A DNA stretch of 64,000 bases from RPQJ01 sp963846315. GTDB taxonomy: Bacteria > Pseudomonadota > Gammaproteobacteria > Steroidobacterales > Steroidobacteraceae. The stretch is taken from assembly GCA_963846315.1 (NCBI GenBank), contig CAWJVM010000005.1, positions 186,001 through 250,000 on the forward strand, given 5' to 3'. Within the stretch, counting starts at the first letter, position 1. Every line of letters begins with the position of its first letter. Made by a program: the position numbers and the translations under genes. Below, piece after piece: positions 41,601 to 50,444 of the stretch. Under the pieces are notes generated by a model that saw only the letters and a program-made list of their open reading frames with translations, did no database searches and was not told where the DNA came from.

Positions 41601-42270
41601 ACCCGTCGAGTTCATCCCGGCCGCGGAACGCTTCAACCTCATGCCGTCGCTCGACCGCTGGGTCGTGCGGCAGGCGTGCCAGCACCTCGCGCACAAGCGC
41701 TCCGACGACGTTTCGCGGGCGCCGTACACGCTCACGATCAACGTCTCGACGACCTCGATCAACGACGAGCACTTCCTCGACTACGTCATCGCTGAAATGG
41801 CGGGCGGCGACCTGAGCCCAGGCGCGCTCTGCTTCGAGTTGACCGAGAACACGGCCATGACCAGTCTCGCCGCGGCGACGCATTTCATCGACGAACTGCG
41901 CAAGCGCCGCTGCAAGTTCTCGCTGGACGACTTCGGCAGCGGTCTTTCGTCGTTCCTGTTCCTGAAGAACCTGCCGGTCGACTACATCAAGATCGACGGC
42001 GGCTTCGTCCACAACGTGGCGCGGGACATGATCGACCGCAGCATGGTCGAGGCCATCACGCAGATCGGCCGGACGATGGGGATCGCCACGATCGCCGAGC
42101 GTGTGGACTCCGCCGAGGTGCTGAACCAGCTGGCCGAGCTTGGCGTGGAGTACGCGCAGGGCCATTTCATCGCCTCGCCGCAGCCGGTCGAGGTGCTCGC
42201 TGCGCTCGTCGCGTCGGCGCCCGACTCTTCGTCGGTGTCTGCCAGCGAACTCGACCTCAAGACCGGCTGA
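38680..42270 (+). CDS. multi-PAS/GAF diguanylate cyclase-phosphodiesterase
   Basis: The 1,196-residue cytosolic protein turns over cyclic di-GMP. Domain order: a short N-terminal helical region, PAS (about 65-190, ILDHVKDAIITVDETGRIET), PAS (about 205-330, LVDNAPEAIVVLDMDTGQFV), GAF (about 345-490), PAS (about 510-620), PAS (about 630-750, LQSIGDAVITTDADGRVEYL), GGDEF (about 765-930) and EAL (about 940-1180). The GGDEF site RLGGDEFGVLL is intact, and an RTSD inhibitory site lies five residues before it. The EAL domain keeps the metal residues (FELLLRM in place of EAL, TINVSTTSIN, FELTENTAM, LDDFGSGLSSFLFL, YIKIDGGFV), so both activities are possible. No membrane segment is seen. The start ATG 38680 has GGAGG 12 bases upstream. 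Confidence 0.94.
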   Translation: MDLHPLLKQQFDDSRQEGGPVDLRKLLQGISEAYEEWDEERKGVVRSMRLLADETSAFTREVRESAAAQLQVILDHVKDAIITVDETGRIETLNTTGERVFGYGEQDLRGQKLDLLIPSLAGRPRVVETLEELATTVENTHDDLKPRETRGRHRNGNLFDAEIGVSKVRLDRRELFVVCLRETTERKRAEAAIRESEARYRTLVDNAPEAIVVLDMDTGQFVECNENAVRFFKMTRDELLGVGPEKISPPFQQDGSPSFGVARGHLERALAGDAPGFEWLHRDALGHDIPCEVRLVRLPSSGRRLIRGSITDITERKRGELLAAGDRRVFEHITSNVDLTATLEAITETAEKVTPDAFCTVSVYDPETNTLQHVAGMRLPQNYLDAKRRIVIGPRNGSCAAAIFLHRQVIVAEITRDALWEHLRAPAVEAGLRACWSTPVRASDGHMLGTVALYFTQPRSPLRRDFELMSRLTTLAAIAIERKRSEEALRHSEAQYRSLFENVIEGVYRSTVQGRFEAVNPALAHMLGYDSVEDLLAVADMATIYMNPNERDHVISVLHRNGVVREAECLLQRRDGTQITVLINARVIRGEKDEVTGYEGTITDITVRKRAERQLYEEKEKAQVTLQSIGDAVITTDADGRVEYLNPVAEELTGWDSQEALGRPIVEVFQVISETSRQPIDSPITRCLREGRLVEMIEPSLLVNRRGQEISMQDSAAPIRDRAGRLIGVVMVFHDVSHERRLQRALSYQATHDALTGLINRREFEHRLNETLQASRAAPDIRHVVLYLDLDQFKVVNDTCGHQAGDRLLKQITSVLQTRIRTSDTLARLGGDEFGVLLLDCNLDMAQRIAEDLREAIRDFRFVWQDRIMNVGVSIGLAEINGDTDTLSTVMSAADVACYTAKDSGRNRVHTYNQGHAPERLREMQWVSRINRACEEDRLELYCQPIVAIQAGAEPFRQFELLLRMRDENGQLVQPVEFIPAAERFNLMPSLDRWVVRQACQHLAHKRSDDVSRAPYTLTINVSTTSINDEHFLDYVIAEMAGGDLSPGALCFELTENTAMTSLAAATHFIDELRKRRCKFSLDDFGSGLSSFLFLKNLPVDYIKIDGGFVHNVARDMIDRSMVEAITQIGRTMGIATIAERVDSAEVLNQLAELGVEYAQGHFIASPQPVEVLAALVASAPDSSSVSASELDLKTG

Positions 42271-42275
42271 TTCGC

Positions 42276-42365
42276 CACCTCTCCCGCTTTGGTCCGGCAC
42301 CTCTCCCGCTTGTCCGCACCTCTCCCGCTTTGGTCCGGCACCTCTCCCGCTTTGGTCCGGCACCT
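42276..42365. repeat. 22-bp tandem array of a repeat arm
   Basis: The unit CACCTCTCCCGCTTTGGTCC plus GG occurs about four times (starting 42276, 42298 and onward), with one shortened copy. Each unit is half of the ACCTCTCCC..GGGAGAGGT palindrome joined to a spacer. The array starts just after the stop of the GGDEF-EAL gene. Confidence 0.85.
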
Positions 42366-42406
42366 CTCCCGTCCGCGGGAGAGGTCGCGCGCAGCGCGGG
42401 TGAGGG
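42362..42406. repeat. left inverted palindromic unit next to the DUF559 gene
   Basis: ACCTCTCCCG..CGGGAGAGGT is followed by CGCGCGCAGCGCGGGTGAGG. This is the palindromic repeat in reverse orientation compared with the copies to the right of the DUF559 gene, so the two sides form a roughly 30-base inverted repeat around the gene. Confidence 0.8.
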
Positions 42407-42475
42407 CCGCCTTTCTCGGCAAACCAGGCCCTTTATCTGCAAAGTGATTTCGAGCGCGCATCGCATGCTGTTCGC

Positions 42476-42850
42476 ATGCAACTTGGCGACGATCAGCGAC
42501 GCTTCGCGCGGGACCAACGTAAGAACCAGACGCTCGCGGAAACGCGCTTGTGGTATCAACTGCGAGGACGACGGCTGTCAGGCCTGCGATTTCGCCGACA
42601 ACATCCAATCGGTCCCTACTTTGCGGACTTTGCCTGCCTCGAAGTGGGACTGATCGTAGAACTGGACGGCGGCCAACACAATTCCGCACAAGGTCGCTGG
42701 CGTGACTGTATTCGCAGCGACGTGCTGGCCGCGCATGGATTCGAGGTTCTGCGATTCTGGGACAACGAGGCGCTGTCCAACACGGCTGGCGTGATGGTCG
42801 TGATCGCGCGAAGAGCGGCGGAAATACATCGCGCACGGGGCAGGAGATAG
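42476..42850 (+). CDS. DUF559 domain endonuclease-like protein
   Basis: The 124-residue protein belongs to DUF559, a small PD-(D/E)xK nuclease-like family related to the Vsr fold. It opens RKNQTLAETRLWYQLRGRRL, then RRQHPIGPYFADFACLEVGL and IVELDGGQHN, which carry the Asp and the E-x-D residues expected at the active site, and ends with HGFEVLRFWDNEALSN. The ATG at 42476 is the only good start. Function in the family is not established. Here the gene is bracketed by inverted copies of the palindromic repeat family scattered over the window, and no methylase or restriction subunit is nearby. Confidence 0.85.
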   Translation: MQLGDDQRRFARDQRKNQTLAETRLWYQLRGRRLSGLRFRRQHPIGPYFADFACLEVGLIVELDGGQHNSAQGRWRDCIRSDVLAAHGFEVLRFWDNEALSNTAGVMVVIARRAAEIHRARGRR

Positions 42851-42858
42851 ATGAACCC

Positions 42859-42959
42859 GCGCTGGTTGCGCGACCTCTCCCACTGACGTGAGAGAGGTAA
42901 AGAACCGGCACCCTCACCCGCGCCAGTTGCGCGACCTCTCCCACTGCCGTGGGAGAGGT
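42859..42959. repeat. right palindromic units next to the DUF559 gene (two copies)
   Basis: Two forward copies follow the DUF559 stop: GCGCTGGTTGCGCG with ACCTCTCCCACTGACGTGAGAGAGGT (to 42898), and CACCCTCACCCGCGCCAGTTGCGCG with ACCTCTCCC..GGGAGAGGT (42910-42959). They are the inverse of the unit at 42362-42406. The last copy ends 7 bases before the typA stop codon. Confidence 0.8.
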
Positions 42960-42965
42960 AAGCGA

Positions 42966-44802
<1,837 letters not shown>

Positions 44803-44974
44803 TTTGTGCGCCAGGGGCCCGGAGGGGTCCCAAAAAGGGCGCGAAGTATAGCGGATTCAGCCCCGGCTTGCTGCACTGCAGGAAATCGCGCGCCCCGGCC
44901 GTTCAGGCGAGTAACGGCCTGCACTGACTCTTACGCTTCAGTGGGAGGAGATCAGGGTGGCGGCCGTCAGTGCA

Positions 44975-45203
44975 GGCTCCTCGCTGCGGGGCTCGGGCGT
45001 TCTTTCCGCGCTCCGTGTCGGACGCCGCAGCTCGAGCGCAGGACCGAAGCGGCACCGAGGCCGAGTCGCTACTGCGCTGACACCATCGCTTCGGTCCCGT
45101 TCGAGCAAGGCTCGCCGTGAATCGTGCGGTTCCTCCGCGCGATTCACGATGCGCGGTAGACCCGGAGCGCGGAAAGAACACCCGAGCCCCGCAGCGACGA
45201 GCC
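44975..45203. repeat. nested inverted-repeat element between typA and a lipoprotein gene
   Basis: No gene is visible in the 44803-45259 gap. Bases 44975-45014 pair with 45164-45203 over 40 positions with about two mismatches. Inside, GGACCGAAGCG (45041 region) pairs with CGCTTCGGTCC (45090 region), and GTGAATCG pairs with CGATTCAC around 45118-45147. The whole 229-base unit would fold into a long multi-branched structure. The same gap also carries one copy of the ACCTCTCCC palindrome at its lower end. Confidence 0.8.
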
Positions 45204-45250
45204 CTCACCCGCGCTCGGCGCGACCTCTCCCACCAAGGTGGGAGAGGTGG
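45201..45250. repeat. palindromic repeat copy upstream of the typA-side lipoprotein gene end
   Basis: CCCTCACCC, GCGCTCGGCGCG and ACCTCTCCCACC..GGTGGGAGAGGT follow one another, the full modular form of the family. It sits directly after the nested inverted repeat and before the stop of the lipoprotein gene. Confidence 0.75.
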
Positions 45251-45259
45251 GAAACGGCG

Positions 45260-45899
45260 TTACTTCGGCTCCTGCGCCGGAATCGACTGCACCGCCTGCC
45301 CCGTCGCGTCCTTCGCCGGGGTGGCCTTCTGCGCCGACGGCGGGTTGCCGATCACGACCGGAATGGCGAACGCGCGAGACTCCGTCTGAACTTTGGTCGA
45401 CATCTTCGCGATCACGCCGATGTAGTACAGGCCCGGGTTGTCGCCCTGGACCAGCACCTTGTTCGTGTACCACTTGCCGCCTTCGACCGGCGCAAACGAC
45501 GCCGTCTTTGCGCCAACGATGGTCAGGCCGGGGGCTTCGGTGATTTCGATCTCGAGACGGTCCGCCGGCAGGCGCGTGTCGAAGGTCATTTCGACCTCGA
45601 ACGGCTGGCCCAGCGCGGGCTTCGACAGCACGTCGTATTTCATGTCCACCGGAGCGGTGGACTTGCCGTCCACGACCGCCGATGCGAGGCGCGCGTGTTT
45701 TTCGTCAGCGCTGGAGGGCGGAGCGACCACCGCGGACTGGTCGGCCTTTGCCTTCTCGGCCTTGGCGACAGCCGCGGCCTCGTCGTTGCCGCCGCCGCAC
45801 GCGGTCACGAGCGACACCGGCCAGCAGCGTGGCCGCCGCAGTGAGGGCAAAACGCCGGCAACCGGCGGTCCGGACATCGTCATTCAACGTCATGCGCAT
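45260..45899 (-). CDS. hypothetical lipoprotein, frameshifted near the lipobox
   Basis: Read from ATG 45899, the protein starts RMTLNDDVRTAGCRRFALTA with a hydrophobic segment AATLLAG. A single extra base near 45820 then breaks the frame; after it the lipobox SLVTAC-GGG is readable, making this a lipid-anchored protein of about 210 residues. The mature part has a low-complexity Ala/Lys linker followed by one beta-rich domain (PALGQPFEVEMTFDTRLPAD, LTIVGAKTASFAPVEGGKWY, GLYYIGVIAKM). No enzyme motif is recognised. It lies just downstream of the PKD metalloprotease gene on the same strand, 28 bases after its stop, so the two may be co-transcribed. Confidence 0.65.
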
Positions 45900-45926
45900 G
45901 CCTGCCTCTGGATTCCCTGGGGTGCG

Positions 45927-48186
45927 TCAGCCCGTGACCGACACATTGAAACACGTGTTGCCACGGCGTTGTGCCGCCGAGTATGACGGATCGATGTGGC
46001 TCCACTCGTAGACCTCGATCACGTATTCGCCAGCCTCGAGCGTGCGGGTCAGCGTCTCGAGGCCATTGGTCGTGCTTTCTTCCATAGCGAGGAAGCCGTT
46101 CTTGTACAGCACGAGATCGGGATCCGGCGCCGGCGAAAATGGAGCCACAGACCCTGTCGCGGTGTACTGCGCCCGGACCGTGACCAAGGCAGCCGCCGAA
46201 ATCGAGAACCGCAGGAACAGCCGGTTACCGATCTTGTTGTAGGTACCGGCGGTTGTCGTGCCGCACACGGCCTTCGCTCCGCCGTTCAGCGTCAGCTGCG
46301 TATAGAGCGGCAGCGTCTGCGACACTGCACCATCGTTCGTCTCGGTGCTGCCCCAGGCGTCCGCTACGTGAATGCTTTGCGAGGTGACGAGCGTGTTGAT
46401 GGCCGCGACCGGTGCCCCTGCCCTGCCCTTGAGGGAATCCACGAACGGGAAGACGCTGGTCAGCGCCGGACCGGCGCGGAGCGGTCCTGTCAGGGCTTCG
46501 AACATCGGCTTGTAGCCGATCGACACGGCATCCGAGCCATCGGCCGTCGTGTCGAACAGGTCCCACGTGACCGACTGGATCGACGACTCGTTGTACCACC
46601 CGGCCGGCGATGCGACGTTGCTCTCCATGCTGAAGTAGAAGCGCTGGCCCTGCTGCGAGCCGAGCGAGTCGCTGTACAGCGGGTCGTTCAGCACCATCGC
46701 CGAAAACGCGTTGGCAAACCCTTCGCTGAAGGCGAGTCGCAGGTCGAGCCGTTCGTCCGTAGAGTGCGTCCCGCCCGTCGTCTCCGTGCGACTGATCGTG
46801 TCTTCGATGAAATGGTGGAACTCGTGCGCCAGCACGTGCGCGTCATATTCGTCGGTGTCGGTATTGTCGTCGCCGAGCACATAGATACCGGCGGCCGGGC
46901 CACCCGGTCGACGCGGTGCGATACAGCGTGGACTCGATCTGTCCGAGCGCCACGTCGCCCGATGCGGCGTTGTTCTGGGTGCTCCAGAACACATCCAGCG
47001 CCGGCAGGTCGAGCGTCGCGCTGCCGGTGTCGACCACGAAATCCGTTGCCGCCAGCAGCGTGTCGAGGATCGCGAACGGCGCCGCACCGCGCACGCCGGT
47101 ATAACTCGTGCCGCCCCAGCCCGAACCCGCATGCAGGTTCCTGGTCTGGTTGGCAGTGCCGGTGTTGAACGCGGCCGAATCCAGTGCATACAACGCATTG
47201 CCGTTCGTGTTGTTGAGCACGCGCACGTCATGCGCCGGGGTCGTCGTCCGGCGTGACTGCGCCTTCACGCGCACGAACGCATTGGTGCTTGCCGGTGCCG
47301 TGAGCGCGTAATTGCCATTGCTGTCGGTCGTGGACGTCGCGAGAGTGCCGCCGCCCGACAGGACCAGTTCGACCACCGCTTCGCGGATCGGCTGCACTGA
47401 GGTGTTCGGGTAACTCAGCCCAAGGTTCAGGTTGCTCGAAAACGGCACGCGGTCGTAGGTGGCCCTGCCACTGACCGTGACGCTGCCGGACCCGCCGCCC
47501 GCAGCGATCGTGATCGATTGCGTCGTCGATGCCGAGAGCCCCGGGGCATCGGTCACTGTGAGCTGGACGGTAAACGTGCCGGCGCTGACGAAGGTGTGGG
47601 TGGGCGTCTTGCCGGTCACGGTGCCGTTGCCGTCACCGAAGTCCCAGCTGTAGCTTGCAATGGGACCGTCCGGGTCCGTCGACGGTGAACCGTCGAAGAA
47701 CACGACCAGGGGAGCGGCACCCCCCGTCGGGGTGAACTGGAAAGACGCCGTCGGCGGCGAGTTCGATGCATCGACCTGCACGGTGCGAGTCGTCGACGCC
47801 GTGGCGCCGCTGTTGTCAGTCACCGTGAGCGTGACGGTATAGGTGCCCGCGGTCGCATAGGTGCGGCTCGCCGTGTTGCTCGTCCCGCCCGAGGTGCCGC
47901 CGTCGCCGAAATTCCATGAATACGTCGCGATCGAACCGTCTGGATCGTTCGACGCACCGGCATTGAACGAAACCGCCAGTGGCGCAAGGCCCGAAGGCGG
48001 GGTGGCCGTGAACGACGCCGTCGGCAACAGGTTCACACTGCCGCCACCACCGCCCCCGCCCCCGCCACCGCCACCGCAGGCGGCCAGCAACGACGCAACG
48101 ACGGTCAATACCGCGGCGCGCCAGGTATTCCGGACGGAGGAGATCGAGTCAGCAGCGGGCGCAAATCCATCAGCGCGTAATGTCAC
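45927..48186 (-). CDS. PKD-domain lipoprotein with HExxH metalloprotease domain, frameshifted
   Basis: The precursor has a signal peptide with lipobox SLLAAC followed by 12 consecutive Gly, then two PKD domains (FTATPPSGLAPLAVSFNAGA .. YSWNFGDGG; FQFTPTGGAAPLVVFFDGSP .. YSWDFGDGN), a carboxypeptidase-regulatory-like beta domain, and a protease domain with AHEFHHFIEDTI (HExxH) and the downstream EGFANAFSAM (third ligand region). Near 46905 one base is missing, and TAST changes frame to GGPAAGIYVLGDDNTDTDEY; the joined product is about 750 residues. The C-terminus (EYVIEVYEWSHIDPSY, ending NTCFNVSVTG) resembles a pre-peptidase domain. It is probably a surface-exposed protease; substrate unknown. 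The ATG at 48186 is the best start. Confidence 0.78.
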
Positions 48187-48285
48187 GGAGCACCGGGTCG
48201 GCAGGGTAAGCGGGATTGCGCGAAGAATATCACGCGCCGCTGTCCGCTCCGTTGGACGCGGCCAGATTAGTTGAATCTGAACGAA

Positions 48286-49296
48286 TCAATTCGACGTCAG
48301 CGACGGCTCACGCTGCAGCTCGTGTTCCCAGCTCAACTGGTTGCGGACGATGGTCTCGAGATCGTCGAATCTCGGCGTCCACCCCAGCACCTGACGGATG
48401 CGGTCGGCATGCGCGACCAGCGAGGGCGGATCGCCTGCGCGACGCGGACTTTCGGTCACTGCCAACGGCCGGCCGCCGTTGACCCGCTCCACCATCCTGA
48501 CGACTTCGCGCACGCTGTAGCCATGGCCGTAGCCGCAATTGAGCGTGGTCGACGCTCCACCCTGCTCCAGGTAGTCGAGCGCGCCCAGGTGCGCCGAGGC
48601 GAGGTCCTCGACATGAATGTAGTCGCGTACACCCGTGCCATCGGGCGTCGGGTAGTCGGTGCCGAAAATCGACAGCGAGGGCCGCACGCCGGCCGCGACC
48701 TGGCACGCCACCTTTACCAGCAGCGTCGCCGTCGGCGCGCTGTGCCCGATGCGTCCACCCGGGTCGCTGCCCGCGACGTTGAAGTAGCGCAATGCCACGT
48801 AGCGCAGTTTGGTGGAAGCAGCGGCGAGATCACGCAGCATCCACTCGCTCATGAGCTTCGACGTGCCGTAGGGATTGATCGGCGCGGTCGGCGAGTCTTC
48901 GCGCGCGAGACCCGCGGCGGGAACGCCGTAGACCGCTGCCGTCGACGAGAACACGAAGCGACGCACGCCGGCGGCGTCGCATTGCTCGAGCAGGTTGCGC
49001 GTCGCGCAGGTGTTGTTGCGGTAGTACTTGAGCGGGTCGGACACGGACTCCGGCACGATCGTGTGCGCGGCGAAGTGCAGTACGGTGTCGATGGCATGGT
49101 CCCGCAGGACTCGCGCGACGAGGTCGCGATCACCGGTGTCGCCGACGACCAGCGGCGTGCCGAGCGTGGCGCTGCGGTAACCGGTCGAGAGATTGTCGAG
49201 GATCACGACGCGCTCGCCGCGCTCGACGAGCTGGCGGACCGTGTGACTGCCGATGTAGCCGGCGCCGCCGGTGACGAGAATTGAACTATTGACCAT
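48286..49296 (-). CDS. galE: UDP-glucose 4-epimerase
   Basis: GalE interconverts UDP-glucose and UDP-galactose (or the N-acetyl forms) for cell-surface polysaccharides. The 336-residue short-chain dehydrogenase-type enzyme has the NAD motif ILVTGGAGYIGSHTVRQLVE, the catalytic Ser region VFSSTAAVYGVP, the Tyr-x3-Lys motif in INPYGTSKLMSEWML, and the C-terminal GTGVRDYIHVEDLASAHLGA and LNCGYGHGYSVREVV. The ATG at 49296 gives the canonical start; a palindromic repeat copy lies directly upstream and supplies the GGAGG that may serve as ribosome-binding site. Confidence 0.95.
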   Translation of the reverse strand: MVNSSILVTGGAGYIGSHTVRQLVERGERVVILDNLSTGYRSATLGTPLVVGDTGDRDLVARVLRDHAIDTVLHFAAHTIVPESVSDPLKYYRNNTCATRNLLEQCDAAGVRRFVFSSTAAVYGVPAAGLAREDSPTAPINPYGTSKLMSEWMLRDLAAASTKLRYVALRYFNVAGSDPGGRIGHSAPTATLLVKVACQVAAGVRPSLSIFGTDYPTPDGTGVRDYIHVEDLASAHLGALDYLEQGGASTTLNCGYGHGYSVREVVRMVERVNGGRPLAVTESPRRAGDPPSLVAHADRIRQVLGWTPRFDDLETIVRNQLSWEHELQREPSLTSN

Positions 49297-49311
49297 CCGG
49301 GAATGCTTACC

Positions 49312-49421
49312 TCCCCACTCCCGTGGGAGAGATCGCACACGGTGCGGGTGAGCGTGAAAGAGTGAACTGCGACACAACTGCCCTCACCCCAACCCTCTCC
49401 CGCTGAAGCGGGAGAGGGAGC
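49312..49421. repeat. palindromic repeat copies between galE and srkA
   Basis: Two partial copies are present: CTCCCCACTCCCGTGGGAGA (49311-49330) with GCACACGGTGCGGGTGAG, and CCCTCACCCCAACCCTCTCCCGC..GCGGGAGAGGG (49381-49418). The second overlaps the 3' end of the srkA gene and encodes its last residues (SLSRFSGRGLG) and stop. Confidence 0.8.
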
Positions 49422-50400
49422 AGAAGCTTAGAAACGCCTCTTCCATCGCCGAGAGTTGCTCCCGCAGGTTCAGCACGTGCTGTTCCCAGTACTTCGGCTC
49501 CTGGAACCAGGGAAACGCCCGCGGAAACGCGGGATCGTCCCAGCGGCGCGCCAGCCAGCCCGCGTAATGCATGATGCGGAGCGTGCGCAGGGGCTCGATC
49601 AGCGAGGTCTCGTGATGATCGAAGTCGGCGAACTCCTGGTAGCCCTCGACGATGTCATCGAGCTGGACGCGCATCTCCTCCGTCCGCCCCGAGAGCAGCA
49701 TCCAGAGGTCCTGCACCGCGGGTCCGGTCATGCAGTCGTCGAGATCGACAAAATGCGGGCCCTTGTCCGTCCACAGCACGTTGCCCGGATGGCAATCGCC
49801 GTGCAGCCGCAGCGTGCGCAGGGGCTGGGCCTCGTCGAACCTCAGCTCCACCAGGCCCAGCACGTCCTCGGCCAGCGATTCGTACGCAGCCTCGAGGTGT
49901 GACGGGATCCAGCCGGATTCGAGCAGGAAGTCCGCCGTGTCCTGCCCGAGCACACGCCAGTCCAGGCGCGGCCGATGGCGGAACGTGTGCGTGCGACCGA
50001 TCAGGTGGATGCGCGCCAGAAAGCGACCCATCCACTGGCGATCGTCCTTGGTGCCGAGTTCGGGCCAACGTCCGCCCGCCCGCGGATACACCGCGTAACG
50101 GAATCCTTCGTGCTTGAACAGGCTACGACCGTCGTGGACGTCCGGGGCAATCACCGGGATTTCGGCGCGCGCGAGTTCCAGCGCGAACTCGTGCTCCTCC
50201 AGGATCGCCGCGTCCGGCCAGCGTTCCGGGCGATAGAACTTGACGACGACCGGGGTCGTGTCCTCCCGGCCCACCTGGTACACGCGGTTTTCGTAGCTGT
50301 TGAGCGCGAGAATGCGACCGTCGCAGCGGTGGCCCAGCGCCTCGACCGCGCTGACGACGACGTCGGGGGTCAGCGCGGAATACGGGTGCGGAGCATTCAT
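49384..50400 (-). CDS. srkA: stress response serine/threonine kinase SrkA (YihE)
   Basis: SrkA (YihE, RdoA) is a choline-kinase-fold Ser/Thr kinase that limits stress-induced cell death. The 338-residue protein carries the family motifs GRILALNSYENRVYQVGRED (nucleotide loop), VVVKFYRPERW (ATP-binding Lys), LRLHGDCHPGNVLW (Brenner motif with catalytic Asp) and HFVDLDDCMTGPAVQDLWML (DFD-like metal site). The ATG at 50400 begins MNAPHPYSALTP. The last 10-12 residues come from an inserted palindromic repeat, so the native C-terminus has been replaced without hitting the fold. Confidence 0.92.
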   Translation of the reverse strand: MNAPHPYSALTPDVVVSAVEALGHRCDGRILALNSYENRVYQVGREDTTPVVVKFYRPERWPDAAILEEHEFALELARAEIPVIAPDVHDGRSLFKHEGFRYAVYPRAGGRWPELGTKDDRQWMGRFLARIHLIGRTHTFRHRPRLDWRVLGQDTADFLLESGWIPSHLEAAYESLAEDVLGLVELRFDEAQPLRTLRLHGDCHPGNVLWTDKGPHFVDLDDCMTGPAVQDLWMLLSGRTEEMRVQLDDIVEGYQEFADFDHHETSLIEPLRTLRIMHYAGWLARRWDDPAFPRAFPWFQEPKYWEQHVLNLREQLSAMEEAFLSFCSLSRFSGRGLG

Positions 50401-50444
50401 TGCTTCGATTGTACGGGGTCACGTACGCTTCCCGGCACTTCACC

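Noticed and set aside
42476..42850. Very-short-patch repair endonuclease (vsr) with a cytosine methylase
   Set aside because: The protein shares the fold but has the DUF559 signature (RRQHPIGPYFADFACLE), and no dcm-like gene is nearby.
42276..42960. CRISPR array near the DUF559 gene
   Set aside because: The 22-bp units are tandem without unique spacers, and no cas gene is nearby; the right-hand copies are palindromes in single or double form.
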